Of a stretch of DNA of 64,000 nucleotides, positions 21,631-32,665 are shown piece by piece. Position numbers and translations under genes: made by a program. The notes beneath the pieces are model-generated. The model did no database searches. It was not told where the DNA came from and was given only the letters and a program-made list of their open reading frames with translations. The stretch is from Acanthosepion esculentum. Its lineage: Eukaryota; Mollusca; Cephalopoda; Sepiida; Sepiidae. The stretch spans positions 9,734,703-9,798,702 of the forward strand of contig OZ038480.1 in the NCBI GenBank assembly GCA_964036315.1. The letters are read 5' to 3'. Position 1 is the first letter of the stretch, and every line of letters begins with the position of its first letter.

Positions 21631-22184
21631 TTAATTTTAGTCGCTTTCAAGCGCAACTACTCAGACCGTCTGTCAATAGCCATAGTGCGAATGATAACTA
21701 TAATCGACTCTTGGCATGAACCAAACTGGCAGCTCGTTTTTCCCCAGGAAGTGTGTCTTTCTTCTTTATTTTTAAATAAATTCTCCCAAAGCGTGTCAAT
21801 AAAGCCATTAACACGCAAGGGGTTACTGAGTGTGAAAGCATATTAGAAAAATGTTTAAGAAGAGCGAACAATAAAATTAGGAAGAAAGAAGGTGATTTAT
21901 GGCAATGGCTGTCATGGACGTTCCTGAATGCGCATTCGATAATATGCTGCCCCGTCTGTACAAATTGTGGTGTCCTGACACTGTCCGAATGTTGTGAATG
22001 CTTTTTGTGCTTTACTATGTATATCGGACGTGTTGCCTTCAAGACAGAAAGAAATCGTCTTATTCTGCCTTAAAAATGAAAAAAAACAAACAATGATCGG
22101 ACCTTAAATTAAATTTTATTCTTCCCATAATAAAATAATAATCCAGAAAAACATCTTCTATCATTCATATTTCATGCCTTAGAT
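21631..22184. other. Stretch with an unremarkable minus-strand open frame
   Basis: A 114-codon minus-strand frame at 21698-22042 matches nothing I recognise and lacks supporting context. Confidence 0.3.
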
Positions 22185-22699
22185 CAGGGGTTTTTAACCG
22201 GGGGTAGGGAACCAAATGCTGGGGGTATGGGACTCGATTTGTGGATAACTTCGCTGTGTTGTGTTTGATAGTTTTTCATTTTTCTTTTCACTGATTTGGT
22301 AAATCAGTAACTGTACCACGATTCCATGCTTTGATTGCACAAAAACAACAGCAAATACCTCACTAGATTAGTAAAAGTTTGTTTTATGTAGTCGAGATAC
22401 TAAAAAAACTTGCACATTTACATTCTCTTCCTTTTTCTTGTGTAATAAAATTGAATTATAAATTTATTTTGCTTTCAGTAAAAAGATATATAATAAAGTT
22501 ATCAATGATTATGTTTTTTTTTCATGTTCTTTTCCTAGCAATCCATAGCTAAAGTACAGTGAATTCAAGCGATTGAAATATTTGGAAGACATACTGGTAA
22601 ATAATAGGATTGGGGATAATTATTTCGACAGTCAAGTGAAGGGGGCATGGGACCATATTGGACAATCCGTTGGGGGTCTGGAATCATCAAAAAACACTG
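22185..22699. mobile_element. Non-autonomous hAT-type element, 515 bp
   Basis: The left end is CAGGGGTTTTTAACCGGGGG and the right end, read in reverse complement, is CAGTGTTTTTTGATGATTCC, which is an imperfect terminal inverted repeat. Flanks are CCTTAGAT (22177-22184) and GCTTAGAT (22700-22707), an 8-bp target duplication with one mismatch. CAGNGG ends and 8-bp duplications are typical of hAT elements. No transposase frame is present. Confidence 0.82.
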
Positions 22700-22707
22700 G
22701 CTTAGAT

Positions 22708-24242
22708 GCTATTACTACAAAGTATCCGCAACTGATCTCAGGTAATGTTTTCAGTCAACACATCGATTCTATTTACCTAATTTATTAATTACTTGACCAT
22801 CCCCAATCCCGTTAATGTTTTCATGGATAATTAGAGCACTCCCGTTTTATGTGGCGCCTCGGAAGAAGTTGCCCCCTTTTTCTTAGTTTGATCTGGTGTA
22901 GTAGTTATGATCCTAAACTGATCTGTGGTGACCTCTATTAATATTGAACGTCAGAGCAAATTAATCTCTATTGAACTTTTTGTAAAATGACTAATTTTCA
23001 GCCCCGCGACTCAAGCCGTTTAAACTGGCCATAAGACACATACATGAATACAAACGCGGGTTTTATAATTGATTATACGAAGAGCAGATACTAGAATAAC
23101 ACGATTACAAATAACTGAATGACTAATAATTATAGTCCTAGTAATTTTAGAAGTGAAAGCCCTAACAGCTGTATCATCGTGATACAAGTGTTTGAGGCGA
23201 TGAGCGTGATGAGAGTTTCGGTGATGTTGTCACACAGTAGAAAACAAAACACATCCGCATATCAATGATTGAAAGTTCTTTTACAGCATATGTGTTCTAT
23301 TAATCAAATCTTGAAAGTAATTAACTTCTTGAAGAAGAGAAGATCACGTGGCTTAGAAAGAAATCCAAAATAATGAATGGTTGTGTGTCTCATTCGATAG
23401 AGTTCCTCTAAGCAAAAATACCGTAACTGTCTAAAAGAAAGCAAAACATAAAAAGGTTTCTTGCCTCGAATCTTCTTCTTTTACATTTGTCCGATTCTGT
23501 CTTGGAAGAAAGCTGTTCACTAATGTTATGAACTGCATTTAATTAACAAACACAAACCAGATTAGCATTGCCAGAGGGAAAAAAGAGCAAATAAAAACAT
23601 CTATGCCGTGGGGGCGGTGTGGATCAGGCGGAGGAGAAGGCGATGAAAGAGATAAATAAAAGAATAAAACAAACGACCACATACCAAAGTCAGTGAAATA
23701 TGAGAAAATGGGTTTTTCCGTTAATTAATACCAAAAGCTAACGTTTAGAATTTTACAAGTACAGAAGCCTAAAAAAGGAAAAAAAAATGTTTAACCGTAT
23801 CTTTTTTTTTCTAGTCGAAAAGAAACTCAAATCCTAGTTTTAATTTGGGGTCAAATTGTAATGGCAATTTGATTTTAGAGAATGAGTATATTTCCAACTT
23901 TCTATTGAACGGTCAGTCTTGTGTATTGCTTCAATACGTTTCCTAGTCAGTCATCAGATTTTGAAGCTCTTCCTAAAGAGGTTAAGTGGCTGTTAAAAAC
24001 TTTAAAAATAAAAATTATCAATAAAGTGTATAGATTTTGAAATATTTTCTTTAGTCCCCACTTGAACAAAGTGTTTATTTCTAGAAGGAAACGATATTTT
24101 AAGGGTTAGGGTTAGGAAAAAAGGATAGAGATTAGTGCTAAGGTTTCTGTTTTCACTGGGGGGAAATTTGGAATATATCTAAAGAGGTGCATCTGTTATA
24201 GAGTGTTTGTCTCGCAAGCTATTGTTCGTAAGTTCCCAAGCG
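22708..24242. other. Stretch without recognisable genes
   Basis: AT-rich. On the minus strand near 23925-23975 there is CTGATGACTGACTAGGAAAC followed by a perfect 6-bp hairpin (GTATTG/CAATAC); see rejected items. The last 60 bases before 24243 have a weakly tRNA-like look. Confidence 0.4.
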
Positions 24243-24283
24243 TTCTGCGGCCAAAATGACTAGGATCAAAGTGTAGTATCTGG
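24243..24283 (+). mobile_element. U2 snRNA-derived fragment
   Basis: TTCTGCGGCCAAAATGACTA and GGATCAAAGTGTAGTATCTG closely follow the 5' part of U2 snRNA (UUCUCGGCCUUUUGGCUAAG AUCAAGUGUAGUAUCUG). The rest of U2 is absent. This is a pseudogene or the snRNA-derived part of a SINE. A second fragment is at 41092-41124. Confidence 0.7.
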
Positions 24284-24475
24284 TCCAGCAGTAGCAGCCG
24301 GCACACAGTCCAGCAAGTCAGCCATCATCATGTCCAGCTTGCTATCGGCCGTCGCTCCAACCATCTTCAGTAGGCCACCAACTCCTGTAACTCCAGCTAT
24401 CTCCAGTAGGCATTTAGCTCCTCCCTCTTCAGCTCGTCTTCCGGATCCAACTATCCTTGCCAACGATACGCAATA

Positions 24476-24692
24476 AGCTGTCCTTTTCAGGATAACGCTC
24501 TTCACCAACTACAAAACTATCGTTTTCAGGACAACGCTCTTCAGCGACCATGGAACTTCTTCTCAAGACACCGCTCTCCAACGACTACCAAAACTGTCCT
24601 TGGCAGGACACGGCTCTCCAGTGACCACGAAACTGCCCTTTTTAGGACAACGCTCTCCAACGACTACCAAGACTGTCCTTCTCAGGACAACG
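24476..24692. repeat. About 45-bp minisatellite, five units
   Basis: Units combine ACTGTCCTT(T/C)TCAGGACA, ACGCTCTCCA and ACGACTACCA with many substitutions. It is one of the GC-richer patches in the window. Confidence 0.85.
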
Positions 24693-25675
24693 CTATTCTC
24701 TCCTTTTCCATGAACTTGCAGAGTTATTTTTTCTTAGTGTACAGTAAAATTGTTTTTGTATTTTACTTTAGAAAAAATAAAATTGGCAATATATTTTTTT
24801 TACTCAACTCTTCGTTTGGTTTGTTGTTGTCTTCCATCATTCGTTATCTGTTTGCAGGCCAATATACCACACGCAACAATATATTTCGTTTATGAATCTT
24901 GACTCGGAACTTTTTTCAATGGGGATTATTTAACTACTCACCGTTATAAACAGTTGCCTTCGAACACCGTTCTTTTGTTATTGTGAAATTAATTAGTTCT
25001 TTTGCATTTTTATACAACAGATTTAATTATTTGAAACAGAAAGTAAACATTTCCGAAAATACAAAATTATGTAGATTAAATATATAGTTTTGCATTTTCG
25101 AAGCGAATCGCATTTATTTAAAAGTTGTGCTTGTGTATTTTCATGGAAAAAGCTATTTCCATTAAGTAAAACCCTTTCTTTCTTTTATCTTTTTCTTATA
25201 TCTAATTTACTTTGGAAATTTTATTAAAATAGGGTAATGTTTGCACCTGTCCTCACAAGAAGTTAATGCTGATTCTATAGATATTTTGTCTTTTTCTTTG
25301 TTTAACTTGAACTAGTTCATGTCCTGACTTTCAAAATTTAAAATAATTGAAAAATATAACTTTACTTCTGATAGATAATCTTCCTTTCTCTGGTAAATAA
25401 TATTGTGATATTTTCCTTATGCGAGAACGTTTTTTAAACATGTATAAATATTTTGAAATTTCAGATTCCCATTGAAAAATTTAAAAGCTGAGAGGGAAAA
25501 ACGGGACCAAAAGGCAGTTTCCAATTTGGAATTATTGACAAAGTTGCTATCAAAAAATATTTTTTAAAAGTACAGCTGTAGCAGAGTTATTAGAGAAGGC
25601 AGATTGAATTATATCAACAAAGGGTTCTGCACATGTTGCCTCTACATTAAATATCCCCTAGCCAATGTCTTCCAG
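24693..25675. other. AT-rich stretch without recognisable genes
   Basis: No feature recognised. Confidence 0.4.
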
Positions 25676-26162
25676 CGACAGTTCTGAGTAAGGGAGAAAG
25701 CTGAAGGGAACATACAGTCTTTAGATATGCCATTGAACGTATTAAGGATGTAGGGATAAAAAAAAAGGTGATTATGTCCCTTTGGTGGTGATAAGTCACA
25801 TGGGTCACGTGACAGCCGCTTAGTGACGTCACTTCATAGAGTGACGAGAGTGATCAGTCACTCATTCAGAATTGTTTACAATAGCCAAACACAGCGGTTG
25901 CGTTTTTTAGCCGGGGAAAAGGCATCCGTCCTGAGGCAAAATCTGCCTCCGCCAAAAGATTACCAGTCCATGGTGCTATTTCCTTTTGGGGATATATCTT
26001 TCCCAGATATAGAAAGAAACTTCAGCTCGCAGTCCTCAATTTGGGAAAACCCATGTCTCGCTGTCTCCCGTTCGGGGAATATGTACTCGCCCGTTTGAAT
26101 CTGTAATCTTAAACATGGTTTATCCAGAAACACAGAAGAATCTCTGTATTATATGTATGATC
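25676..26162 (+). repeat. Direct duplication, copy 1
   Basis: This block of about 490 bp starts near GTTCTGAGTAAGGGAGAAAG and ends near TATGTATGATCCTTCCATT; it is repeated at 26173-26690. An open frame (91 codons, 25823-26098) contains RLRFLAGEKASVLRQNLPPP and FPFGDISFPDIERNFSS. The frame is kept in copy 2. I do not recognise a family. Confidence 0.85.
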
Positions 26163-26172
26163 CTTCCATTTC

Positions 26173-26690
26173 TGAGTTCTGAGTAAGGGAGAAAGTCTGA
26201 AAGCCTAACGGAACTTACAGTCTTCAGATATGACATGTAATGTATCAAGGATGTAGGGCTACAAAAAGTTGATCATGTCCCTTTGGTGGTGATAAGTCAC
26301 TTGGGTCACGTGACGGTCGCTTAATGACGAGACGAGAGTGTTCAGTCATTCAACTTGTTTACAGGAGCCAAACTGAGCGGTTGCGTTTTTTAGCTGGGGA
26401 CAAGGCACCCGGCCTGAGGCAAAATCTGCCTCCCCCAAAAGCTTACAAATCCATGGTTCGGTTTCCTTTTGGGGATATATCTTTCCCAGATATAGAAAGA
26501 AACTTCAGCTCGCGGTCCTCAATTTGGTAAAACCCACTCTCGCTGTCTCCCGTTCATGGAATATATACTCGACTGAGACATAGTAGATGAATCCCGCCCG
26601 TTTGAATCTGGAATGTTAAACATGGCTTATCCAGAAACACAGAAGAATCTCTATATTATATGTATGATCCTTCCATTTTCTTTCTCCTTA
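26173..26690 (+). repeat. Direct duplication, copy 2
   Basis: Second copy of the block at 25676-26162, offset by roughly 500 bp, with point differences and a short extra segment near 26565-26590. The open frame (68 codons, 26324-26530) keeps RLRFLAGDKAPGLRQNLPPP and FPFGDISFPDIERNFSS, then ends in a TAA where copy 1 continues. Confidence 0.85.
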
Positions 26691-26733
26691 CATTCCACCT
26701 GCTGTGTAACAATATAATATATTGTTCCTCGCT

Positions 26734-26801
<68 letters not shown>

Positions 26802-26878
26802 TTTTATATTTGCATACACTATATCTCTGATATTGAGAATTCTATCCCATAAATATAGTATACCTTTATATTTCTACA

Positions 26879-26922
<44 letters not shown>

Positions 26923-26931
26923 TATATAGTC

Positions 26932-26985
<54 letters not shown>

Positions 26986-26987
26986 AT

Positions 26988-27030
26988 CCACAGACAGATT
27001 GTTTCGCTGTATTACAGCTCTTCAGTGTGG
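26988..27030 (-). ncRNA. Type I hammerhead ribozyme, copy D
   Basis: Minus strand, in order: stem I strand CCACA, core CTGAAGA (plus 27019-27025), stem II GCTG/CAGC with loop TAATA, GAAA (plus 27002-27005), stem III ACA/TGT with a three-base loop, cleavage triplet GTC (plus 26993-26995), and stem I strand TGTGG, which pairs perfectly with CCACA. All invariant core bases are present. The cut would fall between plus positions 26993 and 26992. Confidence 0.88.
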
Positions 27031-27041
27031 CTAGACGTCCG

Positions 27042-27101
<60 letters not shown>

Positions 27102-27173
27102 TTTCATATTTGCATACGCTATATCTCTGATATTGAGAACTTTATCCCATAAATATAGTATACCTTTAAATTT

Positions 27174-27239
<66 letters not shown>

Positions 27240-27241
27240 AT

Positions 27242-27284
27242 CCACAGACAGATTGTTTCGCTGTATCACAGCTCTTCAGTGTGG
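27242..27284 (-). ncRNA. Type I hammerhead ribozyme, copy E
   Basis: Same as copy D with one change, stem II loop TGATA. Core CTGAAGA, stems GCTG/CAGC, ACA/TGT and CCACA/TGTGG, GAAA and GTC are all intact. The cut would fall between plus positions 27247 and 27246. Confidence 0.88.
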
Positions 27285-27295
27285 CTAGATGTCTG

Positions 27296-27340
<45 letters not shown>

Positions 27341-27559
27341 GTCTATGTCTTAGTGGTATAAAAGTCTCTCTAAGAACGAGGTATGTCTGTTATCCATTTT
27401 CCTTTTGCCCATTCCGTTCTGTCCGTGATTACGGTGTTGTCACGGATACAATAATGCCCACAATGGTAGAAATACAAATTGGATAATAAATCTTTCTACG
27501 ATAGCTCTCTCCCATTACAACTGTAATGTATCTTCCAACCTTGGGTCATGATTTGCTTT

Positions 27560-28910
27560 TTATATGACCTACAAGATATCTATCCAAGCCTTAACCCAAA
27601 GAACATTATTAATAACTCAAAAATAGACAAAGAAAAAGTTAAAGTAAAAATAAACACCACTCAGAAGCACTTTCAAAACCATGACAATATCGTCTGCATT
27701 GTTGTTAATTGCAGGACATTTTGCAATACAAAGTGGTTGCAGAGGAAAATAGCGAAACCAATTTAAGATAACCAAAGGAGTACCACTTGACTTTCACCAG
27801 AGATGAACACGGAAAGTAGATAACTGAATCACAGACATATATCTAAGATTAATGCAACTGGTATTATTCTAGAGGATGTTGCTGCTGTTTTAGAATCCAA
27901 TAGCTTAAATTCCATCAAGGTAGGTTTTTAGACAATACCAGTACAAATACTGGGGTTTACGTATGGCTTGTTACATCTCTGGATAAAAAAACCCTAAAAG
28001 AACGTTTCATACCACTAGTTGTTCACTTCATCAAAATGAACTTCCGTTTTGATGTACACTGATGGAACTACAAGACGTCCTACTACTTTTTCTGTTTCTC
28101 TAGAGATGCTTTGCGGAAATGATTAACAGGATCTTCCCCAGATTAACAATAACAATGGCTCTCTATCTTATCTCTTACTGCAGGAGCAATGAAAGATTTA
28201 AGTGGTGACCAAAGACTGCTCTTAGAATATGCAGCACGAATTTCTCGGGGGAAAGTGAGCCCTAGAATTGCTGCCTGGAAAACGTGATCTCTAAATCAAA
28301 CAAAATGGCTAACTGTAGCCATCAGGTTAATATGTTTATAAACCAGAGATACATATCCACCAGAAGTCGATGATAATTTGTACAGGCTGGCAAAATTTAT
28401 AATTGAAATGGATAATAAATTCCTTAACCAACAACCATGTCTTCAACCTGATCCAGAGAAAAAATCAAGTCGACTAAAATACAGAAATTTGGTTTTAAAC
28501 AATTACAGCAAAAAAATATTTTTTCTTTCAGAAGTAGCCTGCCACCAGAGAAGAGATTAAAAAAATTATATTCAACTCTAAGTCACTGTTCAAATTTCAT
28601 TATCCTTCCACAAAATGGAGGTTGTTAACCTTTGCTTACAGAAGGTTTTTCAGTTAATGAACTGCGAGATGTTTTAATGAGGTTTTAATGAACGGAAGAA
28701 CATTTGAGTTGTCGATTTCACCTGTACATTTGCAAAGCGTGGAAAGAACAGTTTAATTAACAACGGAAGCTTCACATATTGTATATGGACAAGAAGCAAG
28801 GGACAAAAATATTATTGCTAAATCATTGTGCCATCAAATAAGGCCTTTATTTACTTCAAAAGGAAATTATGCTGAACAATTAAGGGATATTATAATGTAA
28901 TGTTATGGGG
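27560..28910 (+). pseudogene. Relic of a transposon-associated uncharacterised protein family
   Basis: Broken plus-strand frames match in order a large protein family found in many invertebrates. They read DNTSTNTGVY near 27932, CSLHQNELPF near 28020, DGTTRRPTTF near 28068, LSGDQRLLLEYA near 28200 and finally TEASHIVYGQEARDKN and AKSLCHQIRPLFTSKGNYAE near 28765-28880. Frameshifts and stops are frequent, so it is dead. The family's function is unknown to me; its repeated, decayed occurrence suggests a mobile element. Confidence 0.6.
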
Positions 28911-30500
28911 TTCTAATCCTACCGGGAATGGATATTTTTTGCATTTTTTTTTAATTACAACGTGAACGAGGCTGAAGAAGAAGTAAGGAGATACTGGTCT
29001 ACTTTAACTATCCTAAGCCTAGCTAATCAGATTCTCAACACATTCATCCATTACAATTACTCAATCACCACAAGAACACATCCATCGACATCCGAACCAC
29101 TATATACCGCAATGCCTCACACTCACAGAGATCTTACTTAAGCAACTATGGTATAAAAATTCCATCATATGTACAAATGTCTTTTATTGCCTTTTTTCTT
29201 TTTTTTTTCTTGCAAAAATATTTAAATATCTGAAATCATGAAATGAGGTGGAGAGTAAAACCCCCAAAACGAAAATAAAGCAAAAAAATCAAATATGCAA
29301 ACTAAAATAAATTATAATATCTTTAATATAATATAAAAATTATAATATTAATATATAATATTATTATAGAAAAATAAGAGTGGCTGCTGTAGTCTGCCTG
29401 TAAGCAGTAAAGAAACTCGCTTACTAAAGGAGATGGAAGGATTGAATAAATTGTGGAGTCGGAAAATCAAAAGCTGATTCAGTCAAGATAGGAAGGAGAT
29501 AAAAACGAACTGGGGAGGTTGGGAATCTTGACGTGGATCGTAAAAAAACGGGTACCACGGGAGCATGCCGGGAACAACAGTTATTCACATTAACTAAGTA
29601 AACAAAGAGAGTCTAACTTAAACAAGAGATGTGTGCGTCAGGTAACCGCCCCGTTGCGCCAAAAGGGAACTAAAAAAGTCAAGGTTGGCCCAGTTCACAC
29701 GAACCAGACTGACGATTTTTACCCACCTTTCGCTGAAATCTGTCAATAACAAACGCCTTCTACCAGCTCTTATATTCATCTACAGCTGATGCCCAAAGAA
29801 TCCAAGCTGATGCGAATTACGGTCTTATCGTAAGATTCCCTCCATCCACGTCGTCCACATCACCATCCTTGCCACAAGTCGTTGGCTATATTCGGGGTGA
29901 AAGATCTAACCCTATCCATAAACCTCTCCGACCATTTATTCCCAATAGCTGCTCCCCACGAACTTCCGTTCTACTAATCTAGTCATCTGTTGCCGAATGT
30001 CCCTCCTGTCCAGTAAGGACAGACTGAACATCAAGTGTCTCGCCATTCTATGCCTAGAGTCTAACACCATCCGAATAGCCTAACCAGTGAAACATTAGAC
30101 AATCTATTAAATCTAGAGCGGCTTTTCTCACTAACATTCTATCCAGGTAGCTGACAACCTGAGGAAACGGCCACTTAAGAACCTACCAGGATAGGGTCAC
30201 TCGAATTCCCGATAGCTCCCCACCACTATCTATGCTGAAGTTTATTTGTAAGCAAACACTTGTGGAAATTACGTATTTCCGTGCATTCTTCTCTAACTAT
30301 ATTTCAAATAAAATTCTCAAATATTGGTAAAAGCTATGAATCTAATTTGTAGTGTTAGTACTTATTACAACAAACCTCAGCTATTGCACCGAGTGCAGTG
30401 TTGATTTTCTAAAAGTGGAGAATTTACCAGACCTACTGTAGATTAGCAACTAGGTCTCATCATTTTACTGTTGGACTAGATAGATGAAGCTGTAAGTTCT
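28911..30500. other. Unassigned stretch, GC-richer between about 29380 and 30250
   Basis: 29270-29370 is very AT-rich. 29380-30250 is GC-richer than its surroundings and has the look of an old retroelement body, but neither strand gives a protein motif that I can name. Confidence 0.35.
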
Positions 30501-30720
30501 ATTCTAATAATTTATTCTTTCACACTTCTCTCCTGTGTAACTGTATTCCTGTTTCCAACCATAGAATATTTAAATTCAATTACAATCGACATCTTTTGTC
30601 TTCCTGAACCCTTTTCTTTTATTGTCCTTCCTCCAGAGTAAAGTCTTCTCATTCTCTATCCCTCCCAGTAAACCTTTGCGTCTTAGTGGCATTATTCCCT
30701 TGCTTGATTAAAAAGGAAGT
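30500..30720 (+). mobile_element. CR1-like LINE 3' end, fragment
   Basis: Frames resemble the C-terminal NLQKFKCNVNRHL motif (here near 30555-30600), followed by the 3' untranslated signature CCTTTGCGTCTTAGTGGC... CCTTGCTTG at about 30670-30705. The same ending occurs at 52880, 54930 and, inverted, at 38045 and 60535. Confidence 0.6.
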
Positions 30721-31554
30721 AAAAGACGGCATCAGACAAGTCTCTGCAAGCAATGATCTTGGAAAGTATGTCCTTCCATCAGAAATGTAAAAGTGATTTT
30801 AAAGTAATGTAGACGAAGTTGGTCAAGAATCTATACAAACTTTTCAAGGCAATCTGGAGAGTTAGGGATTTCAAACATGTCTTTATCAAGCAGGAAAACA
30901 ATCGAGGTGTTTACGATAAATTTCACTCCATTCTATTGCTGGGCAGATTTTAGCGCGTCTTCTACTCAATGGAATCATCAAACATAATTAATGACATTTA
31001 TCCATAATCGCAGCTTAGCTTTTGATCAGGCTGCAGCATCACTCCCCTGTTCTTGTCATTTCATCACGTTGCTAAGTCCGTGAGCGTAACTATGAATTGT
31101 ATATGGTGTTTGTAGCCTTCGACACCGTCAGTTGAGATTCTCGCTGAAAGGTACTCAAGAATCTTAGCATTCCTGACAAGATAATCACCGTCATCTCTTT
31201 CCGTGAGGAGATGAAAGTTTCTGTTGAGTCAGATTGGGATATTTCTGATTCTTTTAACGTCACGAACAGCACAAAACAAGGCTTTATCATGTCTCCGGTT
31301 CTTTTAAAATTATTCTTGTCTGTAATGCTCAAAGAAGTCTGCAGTGACATTGGCACAGATGTTATAATTCAATTCCATACAAGCCGTAGAATTTTTAAAG
31401 CACTAGCTGTTCCAACCTAAGACACTATCGTGATCTTTTTGCAGATGATGCAACACTCGTAGAAACTTCATCCGGTGAGAATCGTGTATCGTTTTTTTAA
31501 TACTTTAACATTAAGAAAACAAAAGTCGCTCCATAACTATCTTCTCCTCCAAAG
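30720..31554 (+). pseudogene. LINE reverse transcriptase relic with FADD box, left part
   Basis: ISLHSIAGQILARLLLNGII (from 30919) is the fingers motif; a frame near 31100 gives YMVFVAFDTVS (palm motif A). Then follow IPDKIITVI, SDSFNVTNSTKQGFIMSPVL (motif B region, in the 69-codon frame at 31211-31420) and DLFADDATL at 31432 (catalytic motif C). FNIKKTKVAP precedes the break at 31555. The gene resumes near 32010 after an inserted repeat. The family is a non-LTR retrotransposon reverse transcriptase common in molluscs; clade not assigned. Confidence 0.85.
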
Positions 31555-32010
31555 CAAATTGGTTTGGTTTGGTTTATTTTGTTTTACAGCATATCAATCT
31601 CAATGTGTTATTTTATGCCGACAAGATTTTCAGGATAGATTCGTAACAATAGAATATGTATTCTTTTGTTTAGATTGGTTTGGTTTATTTTGTCCCACGG
31701 CACACCAACCCAATTCTTTATTGCTTATAATATTTTGTTTTATAAAAAATCTGTTTCTGTTAATATTTTTCCTTCAAAATTGTATTTCTAGTAATAATAT
31801 TTCCAAAAAAGTATTGCTGGTAATAGTTAGCTATTTGTCCATAGCTGGGACCCTAACAGGTGCTATCACACCGGGTCGGGTTGGACCTGGGAACACCGTC
31901 AATTAAGATGTGGTTGCACGCTCCTCAAAACCTGATCAGTGGCCTTGCTGCTGGACGTAGTTTATCGTCTTACCCAGAACGCGGATGTAGTTTAACGTCT
32001 TACCCAGGAC
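31555..32010 (-). mobile_element. Copy of the 112-bp-satellite element, inserted into a LINE
   Basis: Reverse complement of the element at 150-1070: about two degenerate 112-bp units at 31555-31760, then the leader, including the TTACCAGCAATAC words and CTCCTCAAAACCTGATCAG. It lies between motif C and the thumb of one LINE gene. The right edge has a short duplication (GTAGTTTATCGTCTTACCCAG repeated with one change at about 31959 and 31986). Confidence 0.8.
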
Positions 32011-32450
32011 GGAAAGCAAATTGAAGATGCCAATAAAAAAACAGTCTCCAACGTCTTCTATTAAGACTGAGATTAAGAATCACAAATATGTGAAACCCTG
32101 TATATTTAGGTAGCAATGCGTATCTCGATTACGAAGTAATCAATCGAATAGCCTGCCAATTAATTTTTAAAATTCCGTCATCGCCACTTGGATGACAGAG
32201 ATATAATCTTAGGCACAAAGATCAAAACATATAAAGCTGTCGTTCTTAACACACTTATGTATGGATCCGAAGCATATATCGATCATATATTAATCAGATT
32301 GATACCTTTAATAATTCTTGCCTCCAGGCAATCAGCAGTTACATTCTTGAAGAAAAATATCGTTTTCTCACATGAAGTTGAACGTCAAAAAACGACATTA
32401 TTTTTGCACCAACCTAATAGAAGTTTTTTCTCACTCAATCTCAAATGAAT
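32011..32450 (+). pseudogene. LINE thumb relic, right part of the split copy
   Basis: QIEDANKKTVSN near 32020 continues the gene after the insertion. A YLGSN.YLDYEVINRIA frame lies near 32108, then DDRDIILGTKIKTYKAVVLN and TLMYGSEAY from 32188. These are the thumb motifs (YLGS... IA... TKIKVYKAVVL..LLYGSE) of the same LINE. Confidence 0.8.
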
Positions 32451-32474
32451 TGAGCTGGCCAGGTTACTAGTATA

Positions 32475-32665
32475 TTTAGCCCCCCCCCCACGAGGGTTGC
32501 ATGTGGCACAAGGCCGGGTTTAACGTGGGTTCGTCGAGCCCGTGGGTTCTCCGAGCTCGTAGGCTCGGCCAAAAATGCCCGTAGAACCCGCATAAACGGG
32601 TTCGGGTTGTTCAACCTCCCGAACGAGGCAGAGAGTTCGACCGTCGAGCTGGAACAGCTGGCCAG
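32475..32665. repeat. GC-rich module with dyads, copy 2
   Basis: Begins ATGTGGCACAAGGCCGGGTT and contains nested inverted words (CGAGCCCGTGGG... and AACCCGCATAAACGGGTT) and ends near GCAGAGAGTTCGACCGTC. It matches the block inside the solo LTR at 15425-15660 and the block at 43530-43740. A C-run precedes it. Confidence 0.8.

Larger units (their letters stand above)
26735..27335 (-). mobile_element. Retrozyme-like tandem of hammerhead ribozymes with (TA)n
   Basis: Order on the plus strand: (TA)n, block A (26799-26876), (TA)n, hammerhead D, (TA)n, block A' (27099-27176), (TA)n, hammerhead E, (TA)n. Blocks A and A' share CATATCTCTGATATTGAGAA-like sequence and AAATATAGTATACCTTTA. The two hammerheads are offset by exactly 254 bp. 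Self-cleavage of a minus-strand transcript at both sites would release a 254-nt RNA. This is the layout of metazoan retrozymes, except that the units are unusually TA-rich. Confidence 0.8.

Noticed and set aside
23920..23980. Possible hammerhead on the minus strand (CTGATGACTGACTAGGAAAC and a 6-bp hairpin)
   Set aside because: The core and stem III hairpin look right, but no GTC or other cleavage triplet follows stem III and no stem I can be paired.
26722..27237. 171-codon open frame of alternating Y and I
   Set aside because: It is the translation of (TA)n; the same applies to the frames at 10032, 11599, 12424, 13091 and 61230.
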